The notes beneath the pieces are model-generated. The model was given only the letters and a program-made list of their open reading frames with translations. It had not been told where the DNA came from and searched no databases. From the NCBI RefSeq assembly GCF_032854445.1, contig NC_088301.1, forward strand, positions 40,723,187 to 40,787,186: 64,000 nucleotides of DNA. Direction: 5' to 3'. Position 1 is the first letter of the stretch; every line of letters begins with the position of its first letter. A program made the translations under genes and the position numbers. This document shows, piece by piece, positions 51,001-62,600 of this stretch. Origin of the DNA: Liolophura sinensis. Lineage: Eukaryota; Mollusca; Polyplacophora; Chitonida; Chitonidae.

Positions 51001-53616
51001 TGATTGCATAACTGCTGTTCTGTACACTAATAGTTTTTTGATTTTGCAGTTTTACATTAATGCTAAACATTGAACATTATAACGGAAGCAACCCTTTTTG
51101 TGCACCATGATTATGTTTAAATTGTAGATTTTTATCTATTGTCATTGGCAATATGATCAGTTTATTTTTAGTCTTCCCTTGTTTGTTTTAGTGTGGTTCA
51201 GAGGGACTTCATTAAGGAGCAAAGGAAAAATGGTGGGTTAACTTTCAATCTGTTCCACAAAGTTTTCAGATTGAACTAAGAAAACTGGTAATTTAATGCT
51301 GATTCAGAACTAAATTTAAAATATTGAAAGATAATTAGAAAAATCAAATGAGAAATCCAAGAGATTAATGATCTGTTAATCATAATGTTGTTTTAATGTT
51401 GATTTGTGTAGTTGGGTGAAAGTGTAATTGACAAGTTATTTATTATGTATGTATGTATTTGACATTTCAAGTTTTCGACATTCTACTTTTAAGGGTGTTT
51501 TCCCTGCTTCCTGTATTGCTGCGAAGAAATTTACAGTGGAAAATGAAGGGTAAGAAAATCATCAGTCAGCTGACATATGATAATAAATTAAACCTTTGTT
51601 TAAGAGCCTGTAATATAGTCTACTCATGACATGGTCACATGGTACTTATAACATAAGACTGTTATAAATGTTTATGTCAAAAGTTTTCATGCAGGTATAA
51701 GGAAATGGCAACTTTTGTGTGTAGTTTTGATATAGGAGCCTTATATAAATAATATACGGAAAATAGCATAAAAAGGCTCAGGCCAAAATTAAAATATTAT
51801 ATGTTTCATGTTACATGACCCACCCTTCAAAAAGGCCCCGACAGCATTTCTTTATGTTTTTACAAATGCCAAATTTTTGATTTTATTTTATTTATTTACT
51901 TGTTTCTTTTTTGGCTGATCGTTTCACTGTGTTTACAGGTGACAGGTGCTTTTTCGAGACATAAAAGAGACATTTGGTTACCCATAAAATAGTTTGCCAT
52001 ATATGTCCTTGTGTTTCCGTAGGGAGTCAAGATTTCAAATTAATTGCTCATTTTGTGAGATAATCATTGTAAAATGTTCGAGAAAATCTTCTAAACATTG
52101 CAGCTGTCAGCGTCTAAAAATGGCAAGAAATAGAATGCTCCATGATTCAGTTCTTTTCGTCACACTATACCTTAAAAAGACATCTAATCTTGCAAAATTG
52201 AATAGCTGAGAATTGCGTGGTTCTGGTTATAAAAGACACAAAATGTTTACAAACACTGTCGAAATGTGTACACAGGCCTATACCTCCAAGAACAAGTCAC
52301 TCAAAGTATAGCCGAGGATTTACCTGTAGCCAACTTAAATAGATCCCCAAGCTTATTTGTTGTGAGTTAAATTAATTCAGTCATGAGACATTTCATCATA
52401 ATATCTGCTGTAACATGATCAAAAGGGAAGATTTTTATTTTAAACCTGCGTCATCAAAGAATCGCCAGCAGAGCGCCATTAATGGTGGCATCCACCATTG
52501 TGTTATTCTCATTTAACACGTATCAGAGTCCTGCACATGAGCCCCTTCTGTTGGCATGGAAAAATACTGTTCGGTAGATCCCAAAATTTATAAAGGGTTA
52601 GACAGATGTGTGAATACCTTTTCTCCCCCTCAAAACTCTATGGTAGCCAGGAATATATTGGTATAATTTTCCTGTCATTGATATTACCTCCACTAGATGC
52701 TCTGGTGAATAGAAAATGTATCTGTCTACTGACACATTTGAACAGGATTCTACCATTGTTTTTCATTTCTGCGGAAAAAAAAAAAAAAACAATACAGACC
52801 TACCTACCCTCTTTTGTTATAAAGGGCTTGTAACATCAAACAACCATTATTTTAATTTTGGCCTTAGTTGGAAATTAATCCAACTTAACAGGCAGTTTGA
52901 TCTCCAATGCTGCAGGGAAGAAAAAAGATAACCTAACTCAGTCGTGGGTAATATACATATTCCTGTTTTCTGATTTGTCTTTGCAGAAAATATGAAACAG
53001 TCACACCTTCCCAAAATGCAACAGTGAAAGAAGTGGTGTATGTTTTACATGAGTGGTGCCCTTTATGGAAGAAGTTGTATTTGGTATTTACATTTTTATT
53101 CACTCTTTATTGCCTGTTAAATTTATAGAACACATATTATAAATAATACCTACCCATTCAGTTGTTTTGAGAGATATTAGGAAACGTAGCTGAAGTATTA
53201 TTATTAACCTGTAATGTGAAGTGCATTAACAAGTTGCATTTTTTTTTATTGCATTTCAATTGAATAAATAAGATCACCTTATGCACAGGGAAATGTGGAT
53301 GAATACCTTTGTCAGTCACATGAGATGTGGGTTCAATACTATTCTCAGAAGTGTGGTTTTCTAGGTTTTTTTCCCCATTGTTAATAGAGCCTTGTTTGCA
53401 ATTTGTTGTTGATGGTCTCTCTTGTGGCATTATATGCAGGTGTCTATTTCATGGCCTTGTATTAAATTGGTTTGCTGAAGGCCACTTGCCTTTTGCCAAT
53501 GACACCAGAATCCTTGTTGGTGGTTTACTCCAGGTAAATTGGTTTTCATCATACTTGTATAAGTTAAAAATTCTTGAGAATGCCATTAGAATGGCATTAT
53601 TAAAGCACCAGTATAA

Positions 53617-53674
<58 letters not shown>

Positions 53675-56600
53675 TACTACTTGTTAGTTCTACTGGTGCC
53701 ATTCATATCATATCTGTTGTCTTCCCCCACAGGCCAGAGATTTGAAACTTTTTCAAGACATTGGCAAAACCATGTTGGAGTTGATTAGGCTCCGACGACA
53801 GCTGCTTTCTGACACACTTACCCATGACCAAGTCAAAGATGTTAAACAGAAAATCATTTCTCTCATAGATTGGGGCAATAGGTAAGCAACTGCAATATGA
53901 CATTTTTTGTGACATTTCAAGAAGGTGCCTTAAAATTGTATCTGTGGCAATGTAAACAAAATGTTTTAATAAAATCAGTTACAGTGGATACTGTCATTGG
54001 ACATATATTGTTTTCTGTATCATATCAAGCCATTGGCCATAACAGCTTTATGATCGAGGTGAAAACCTTCCCTTACATTTTCTCTAACTGTCACTGTCAA
54101 ACAATTTCATGCCTCAATGAAATGTCTTTTTTTTTTTGATCAGAAATTTAGGTTTGGAATTTGTTCCACGCATAAATCAGGAACAAGTTGAGGCAGATGC
54201 TACAAGTGCTGTCAAGCTTTATCGAATACATGCTCAACACACCAGCAACATTGCTCAAGGAGCAGTAAGTACAGATTTTTTTAAACAGACTTTCACATTT
54301 TCAGGTAATTCGTTAAACTGCATTGTTTGCTTCTGTGTGCGTTGGTGAAAATCACACTGAAAATACACCACCATGGGTATAGATATGTGTACATTGGAAT
54401 TGAATATTTGAAACTACTCATTACAGCATGTGGTAAGATTTGCACCAGATCACACAAATCACCCAGTTGCTCCCACTCTCGCCCAGTGCAAATCACGGTA
54501 TAATATGCCCCAGATCTCATCTTTTCAGCCACAGCCCCACATAATGCAAAATGTGATTAGCCACTGATCCCATTCCCAGTGAATTTAAGTGGTAAGATTA
54601 ATCCCAGTTTAAATCCCAGTCACAGCCAGTACAAAAGGTGGTAAGATCACTTCCAGATTAGATCCCAGTCACAGCCAGTATAAAATATGCAATGATCACT
54701 CCCAGATTAGGTCCCAGTTGCTGCTAGAACAAAATGTGTTAAGATCAGTTCCATATTAGGTCTTAGTCATATTCAGTACAAAATTCATCTAATTGCCTCA
54801 CTCTCACCCAGTCTAAAAGATGGTAAGATCCACCCCAAATTAAACCCCAGTCACACCGAGTACAAAAGATGGTAAGATCGGTACCAGTTTAGATCCCAGT
54901 CATTTTCAGTACAAAGGATGGTAAGATCAGCCCCATGTTAGATCCGTCACACCCAGTACAGAAGATGATAACATCAGTCTGAGATGAAATCCAAGTCATG
55001 CCCAGTCCAAAATGTGGTATGGTCACTCCCAGCACAAACTGTGATTTTAGTGATGCGCAGTAAAAATCAGATAAGATCAGTAACAGATTAGATCCCAGTC
55101 ACAGTCAGGACAAAATGTGATGAAGTCAGCACCTGATAAGATCTCAGTCACATCCACCACAAAATGGAATAAAATCAATCCCAGATTAATTCTCAGTCAC
55201 ACCCAGTACAAAATGTGATGAAATCAATCCCAGATTAATTCTCAGTCACACCCAGCACAAAATGTGATAAAATCAGCCCCAGATAAGATCTCTGTCACAC
55301 TCAGTACAAATGTTTTAAAATCAGTCCCAGATAAGATCTCTGTCACATCCAGCACAAAATGCGATAAAGTCAGTCCTAGAAAAGGTCTCAGTCAGATCCA
55401 GTACAAAATGGAATAAAATTAATTCCAGATTAATTTTCTGTCACTCCCAGCACAAAATGTGATAAAATCAGCTCCAGATAAGGTCTCTGTCACACCCAGT
55501 ACAAAATGTGTTAAAATCAGTCCCAGATAAGATCTCTGTCACACCCAGCACAAAATGTGATAAGATCAGTCCCAGGTAATATCTCGGTCACACCCAGTAC
55601 AAAATGAAAGTAAATTTGTTATCCAACAACATTGCAGGGGTCCAAGCCACTAGTCCTTTACTCCATCTGGTAGCCTGGTGTTCATAAAGTTCATGAAAAT
55701 GGGAAAAAACATGAAAAAATGGAAAGGAATGTACTGTACTTGAAGCCTAGACTGCCAGGCATCATTAAAGGAGAAGAAAATTTAAATATCAATCAAATAC
55801 CATTGAAAAGAGTATGCATTTCCTTGCAGATGCATAGCATAAACAAATTCTAATATGTACCTCAAGTTGATAAATTATAAACAAAGTCAGCATCAACATC
55901 CACTGTGGGCGTCTTCATTTTGCCTAAGAACTAGTCCTGAAGTCTGTGTGTGTTAGGAGGAGAATTGTCGTCTGAAACCGCCGAAGTGCACTTCATACAT
56001 TTTGGTAGAACTCTTCTTCCCAGAAGGTAGTAAACAGTACAGTTGGTTTTCCGCTTGACGATCGGAAAACGGGAATGTTGGACATAGGTTCCGAGTTTAC
56101 ACAAACAAGCCGACAGTTTCATCGACTCTCATTGGCTGTGAGGCGACACACCCCCTACAGAAATTATGGGGTGTTAAAGATGGGGGATGCGATGGACTCA
56201 ATGATTTATGCCATCTTTGCTGTTTTCAGGCTTTACGTGTATGGCGAGGAAAAATCGCAAAATTTGCAGCAGGCACCACCAGAAAAAAATGTGCTCTTTT
56301 CAGCCTTTAGTGTCATTTTTTTTAAGCTTTCTTCCCCTTTAACAATTGGCTAAGCACTCAAGAAAAGCAGAGAGATAAAGCGGCTTTGATATTCTGATGA
56401 TAGCCAAGGACAAAAGACAGAAGAAATACATTGTTCCATAGCTGATGCCCATTTTCACAGTAAACTGCAGTCAATGGTTTCATGCAGTGTAGCATGAAGT
56501 TCCCGTGTTTACATAGGATGGTTTTGTCAAATTTTTGTTGGTTTTTTGGTCATAATATGAGAACAACACAAAGTACAAAAATAAATCTTGTATATTTGTT

Positions 56601-59600
56601 ATCGTCACGTCATGAGGCACAATATTGTCAAGTTTTTATTGCCAAGTTCATTGGTCAGTTTTGGCCTTATCTGCATGCTAAACTAAAAGCTTTTTACAAT
56701 CTGGGTGGGGTGATCCACCTAAAAACTGTAAATGAAAAGTTTTATCTCGATAGGGTTAGCTGTTTTGGAGAAGAAGATTTGTTTAGCTTATCAATAAAAT
56801 TCAAAGTGGTCCCTAAATCACATGACTGGTAAAAATGAACTAAACGTCAAAAGTTGCTTCATATTTTCCTCAGTAAGGCTCCAAAGTTTAACAACAACTA
56901 GAACTGCATGAAGTTTTATGACTTCCAAGCACTCTGTACACACAGCTTTTAGCCTCCAATTTCTAAAACTTTCCACTTTCTGTATCTCAGACCTTTCAAA
57001 TCTGTTAGTTCTATGCTGTTCTGAAAAGACCCCAGGTTGTCTAATAAGAGCAGAAAAATAGACGTAATCTATATTAAACAATAAACTATCCGAACGACTG
57101 AATTGCTTGTACTTTGTGGAAACCACATCTCATATTTTCAATGAAAGCAAAACTATTTCAGCAGTACCCGGCATCACGATCTTCCACAAATGAATCATAA
57201 TGTCCATACTTACATCCGGAATGAATTTGGTAAGAAATTTGAACGCCAGCCTGCTAGGACTGGTAGTCTGGTGCCTAATAATTTCATGGTAACTGAAGAA
57301 AAGAAAGAGAAGAAAGACAGACAGGAATCCGCTGAATTTGAACCTGAAGCTGCTTATTGAGGCTTTGTCCAAATTTCGTCCAAAGACCACCAGTAGATTT
57401 ATGGAAAATGATGTCTTAAGCTTATCAATAAAATTCATAATGGTTGCTAAATTACATGACTGGCCAAACGGCACAAACCGTCAAAAGCTGCTTCATATGT
57501 TGGCTATTAAAAATGCCAATTTCGTTTTTTCTACCTTGACTAGTTTTGGAGATATTGCTATTTTACGGGATGACTATGAATAAAAAAAAACAAGTTTTTA
57601 AACGCATTTTAATTTTTAATGGCAAAAATGAAGATCTGTGTTGGATCTATCTACTGACAAATTTTCAGCTTCATAGCTGTTGTGGTGTCCGGTGACATGA
57701 TGTTTTAAAAATGACCCTGAAATGACAGCAATTTAAAGAAAAACCATACACCGTAGGAAGAAGCTAAACCGCGGTTGTATTCTGCAGGACAAGCTACATC
57801 TAATTACTATCTTGTTTTTTCAGAATTCATCCACAGGTTATCACGTTACCAGAACAAAAAATATTCCACATTTCTCTACCGATTTGCATAAAATTTTCGT
57901 TCATGATACCCCGGTAATCTTGTACATGCATATTAATTTTCAATGCAATTACATCAGCGGTTCTGGAGAAGTTTTTTAGATTTCCATACTGCTCCAATAT
58001 GGCCGAAAAGTGGGTCAGTGTATAAAGTTAACAGTTGTGACAGGCAGTTTTCTCACAAAGAGGAAAAAAACAGTTGTCAGAGTAGAAGAAAAATAATCTG
58101 AGCAAGAACAATAGTCAGCTTGGAAGCCTAATAATCCAAACGATTTCAAGAGGTGTCCAGCTAGGATACTAGCATGGACCCCTATTAATCTGAATGATTT
58201 CAAGAGGATACTAGTGTCGACCCCTAAATTTAGCTGCTAAAGCAATGATGCCGAATTTCAAGCCTATATTTCCGATCTATACAGCGTCACTTCAGTTAAT
58301 TGAGTTGTGTATTTATGCATTGATATATAACCAGCTTGATTAGAAAGCATATATTCTTCGTAGCCATTCATACATTGTATTACACTATATAGCATGTACA
58401 CATGTAAGTGTGCCAAATGTGGTAAATCTGCCGTGGGACATTATTCAAAAGTGTGCATGTCCTGTGTTTTTTTATTGTAAGATTTTTACTGTACATACAG
58501 TACATATATAGCCTTTTATACACAGAGATTTTCAACTTTACAGCTATAACAGTTTTTTTTTTCATGTGATCTGCAAAAATAGAGGAAATTGCACTTTTTC
58601 GCGTTTTGTCACAATTTGCAACAAATATATATTGAGGACAAATATAAGGCCGAATTCGTGATCAGGATGTCACACTGTGTTAGGTAACATGTTAAGAATC
58701 CTCAAATTCAAATTTTTTCGTTTTCACATGATGTGACTCCATATGTATCAATTAAAACCTAATTTGCATACATATTGCATCCTTTTTCTGTCCAAGTAGC
58801 TTCCCAGGAATGCTTGTTATGTGTGCTACATTTAAAGTCAAGGTTCATTGGGTTTTGGAGAAAATGACTGGCAAATGTTTTCACTGCAACACAAAATGGC
58901 TGCCAGATGACATGACAGGTCATACAACTTTTACTCGTCAAAGTTCGTCTCAGGGTCTACCACATATCTTAGTTGCACGCATTTCTACTGAGAATTTTTA
59001 AACTGTAGAAGTTCAATTTAGAGAAATGTGAAAATGGCAATTATTTTTGGCATGTAATACTTCCGGTTTGCTGACGTCACCTCTGGTTATGCAAAATTTG
59101 TCTTCTTGTCTGGGTATGATGTTGTGTCTTAAGATTGTGCCTCTAGCTTCATTGGTTCAGGATCCTGGATTGAGTCACACCTAAGACCTTAAAAGGGGAA
59201 GTTGTAACTTCCTCGCTTGGCGTTCAGCATGAAGGGGATAGTGCAACAACTGGTTAACCCATATCAGTGTAATGGCTTGGGCAGGTCGGCTTACTTGCCT
59301 TCGGTAAGTCGTCTCGGTGAAGCATAGTGGTGGAAATCCTTCCTGTGACAAGGAATCACATTACATACACCCTAAGAATTCCCTGATCGTCATATGACTA
59401 AAAAATTGTTCAACCCCAAGCACTCACTCATTGGTTCATGAGATATACCCACTTCGGGTTTTGATGACATCACTTCTGGTTTTGCAAAAAAAAAAAGCAT
59501 TTTTACAATCAGCATTAAACTGCATCAGATAAGACTATTTGCCATATATCATCTGTGAAAGTGTAGAAATTATTAGCAAAAACCAGATCACATGACATTT

Positions 59601-62600
59601 TCTCTCAATAGCGAGCTTGTACTGTTTTCAACACAGAAAGTATGCAATCTTGCTCTCAGTGTACCTGGGCTTTGTGCAACTGCAGTTAAGATGTCAGCTC
59701 AATCACATCAGCCACTCTCTAGAAGTAGATTTTTTAAGGTTTGGCGCAAAATGCAAGACGGCTGCCAAGTCATGCAACCAGATGTTTCCAAAACATAAAA
59801 AATAAAATTTCAGATCCTTTCTTAAAACTTAATGAAGTTTCAGTTATGTATTGTTTGTCGTTTTCGCATGAAACATATTACAAAATGGCTGTGAATTATA
59901 ATAATCCAAACAGATACAATAGGGATTCAAGCTTGAAGTGTGAACCCATAATAATCCTAATGATTTCAAGAGGTGTCCCGCTAGGATACTAGCATGGACC
60001 CCTCATAAGGTAAGCCCCAGGTAAGATCACCATCTCACTCAGTACAAAATGGAATAAAACCAGTCCCAGATTAATTAAGATTAGATCCCAGTCACAACCA
60101 GAATGTGTGTCTTCTACTATACTTTACACAGATTTTACTTCAGGTAAATGTATGCTTATAATTGTATATCAGAATCTAAACCATCGTTTTCAAGGTAGGC
60201 AATCGGCCGTGGCCAATGAGGTCTCATACTGGCTTCCAGTCACTAGGTACATGGTAAATGGCAGCATTTCCTCCACCCATAAACCTGACCACCTTCATTC
60301 AAGTTAAAATTTCTTGACCAAGGTGTTAAAACACTGATCACTTAATCGGTAATAGGTGATGATCTTCACTCACGTGATTGGAAGTAAATGTGTTTGTGAT
60401 AACATGCATTCTGCTTTTGTTTTTCCCAGCCAGGAGAGAGAGTGGGAAGTGGAGACGTGAAACATGCACCCATTGACGATGCTCTTTTCCACGTGAATGA
60501 CTTTCTTTGCAATGTGGGTGACAACCGATATCTTCTTTCCCTGTATGACACTCAAGGGATCACATTCTCAGCACAAAATGTGGCAAGATCTGTTCCAGAT
60601 TAGATCCCAGTCACACACAGTAGATAATGTGTTCTTCATTGTCACACTCAAAACAAAAGGTGTTCTCTTGGTCACACCCAGTACTATAAGAGATCTCATT
60701 CATACTCAGTACAAAAGGTCATCTTAGCCACACTGAGTATAAAAGGTTGTAAGACCAGTCCAAGATTGAATCCCAGTCTAACCCAAAACAAAAGGCTTAG
60801 TTTCAGTCCCAGTCACATCCTATGACAACAGTTACAGTAATGCTGTTGTGGGTAAGCTGGTAAACGTTATGAGAAAGTGACATTGACAAAGTCTATCTAT
60901 CGCTTAATTACTGCAGCTTTTATATGAACTGTCCAGTAATCGTTGTGTATGCCTGAGCTCTGTTTCACTCGATTTGCAAAAACCATACACAGGTTTCATG
61001 CGAGAATCTCCATTTTGGAGTTAAAGGCTCCAAAGACATTGGACCATTCAAGGTGTTGGCTATAAGGGGTCAACTATAGCTCCGCCTGTGTAGCTAATGC
61101 TATAAATGCTTTCTGCCACACATTCTCTGAGCTCTCCCTCTGTAACTCTGTCTTCACTTGCCATCTTCTTCTCTTGAACATCAGGGACATAGTCATTGAC
61201 ACCCAGTACACTTGTTGATGTATTGTGAAACGACAGAACTGTTACCAATTACCCAAAAGCTGTTAGCCCTCAGCTGGTTCGTTGTTCGGGTGTTTTGGGC
61301 CTTAGTGTTCCATCTTCTCATAACTGTGTCGTGGTGTATAACACCAGTCAAATCAATAAATAAATAAATAAATGTGTCAAGTTATCAGTATGGTGAAGCA
61401 GCAGGGGGTCGAATATTTATAGAGAATTCGGACTGCTGTAATCTATCACCAAATCATAGTATGCCTTTGTCACGTCCCAGTGTAACTACAGGGGCATAGA
61501 ATCCTAGGGGGCCATAGAAGACACAGTCGATACCTTACCATACCTTGTATAAAGGGCTTCATCATGCAACAAGGTAGTCCTGAACTAGAAAGTATCCGAT
61601 TCATTGCAACAATTTACCCCAAGTGCTCTTTTGACTGGCAAAGGCTCAAACATAAGATTCAGACTCCATTCCTTTCAGCTGATCTTCTGAATGAATTGTA
61701 GCTAACACTTGCCTTGATTTGGGGACAGTCTTATGCAGACACAGACCTTCTTCAGCCCAAACAGCATTGCTTCTGTGGATTAGGGCTGTGGCATTCTCAT
61801 CCCAGAATTCATGCCTAATGAAATGTGCAGCATTCTTTCCATACTTTTCTTCATTCTTTCTGGCTGTTTCCTTCAGATGAAAAGACAGGAAGGACAGGTG
61901 ACAGGTCCCAAAGGTGAAACCCTCACTTGCATTGTGGTGTCAATACTGAGGTCACCCTCACTCCAGAAATTTTAAAATGTTGCAATGTTGTGGATCAACA
62001 TTAAGCTGGAAGAACATTTGTTCATTGTTGCAGATAAATGTGAAAGAGTCATGGTGCATGTGTATTTAATCCAGACCTGGGTGCTGCGAACATGTTTGCC
62101 TCATGAAATGTGTTATTTAGTGGTTGCAAACACATAATTTCATGTGTATCTACATTACATGCATACCAGTCGGACGGCTTTACATTAAACACTTATTGAC
62201 TATAACTTATTAACTGTCAGGCTCACCTGACCGAGGGCTAAGGTAACTTAAGTACTCTTGCGCTAAGTCAAACCTTGGTAACCATAGAATGTCAATATCT
62301 CCATATAGGCTTGAGCCATATCCAACTCCCTTAATTTGGTTATCTTGTCTAGCTTTAAGTATTTTTAACTCCTGAATGAGTAAACTTAATACATAAATCA
62401 ATAAACTGCTTCAACCCGCTTTGAGACATTGGATGCTCTGGACGAACCCTTAGATAATGCAGACCTTTTTCTTCATTGTAACAGACCCATTTCAAACTAT
62501 CATCCAATTCATCACATTGAAGGTTACGAATATACTCATCAAGCTGCAAATTATATACTGTTTTAGACTAATAGTTGTATGTGGATTCTAAATTATTATT

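Noticed and set aside
53327-53788. 153-codon plus-strand open frame over DOCK exon 6
   Set aside because: It crosses the (AT)n run and reads exon 6 in the wrong frame; the spliced frame matches DOCK3/4.
56482-57583. Several open frames of 80-116 codons on both strands
   Set aside because: They fall within dispersed repeat C and are not conserved in the other copy at 42313-44033.
60438-60480. Alternative acceptor CCAGCCAG for exon 8a
   Set aside because: It would shift the frame and meet a TGA within nine codons; the upstream CAG keeps the frame matching exon 8b.
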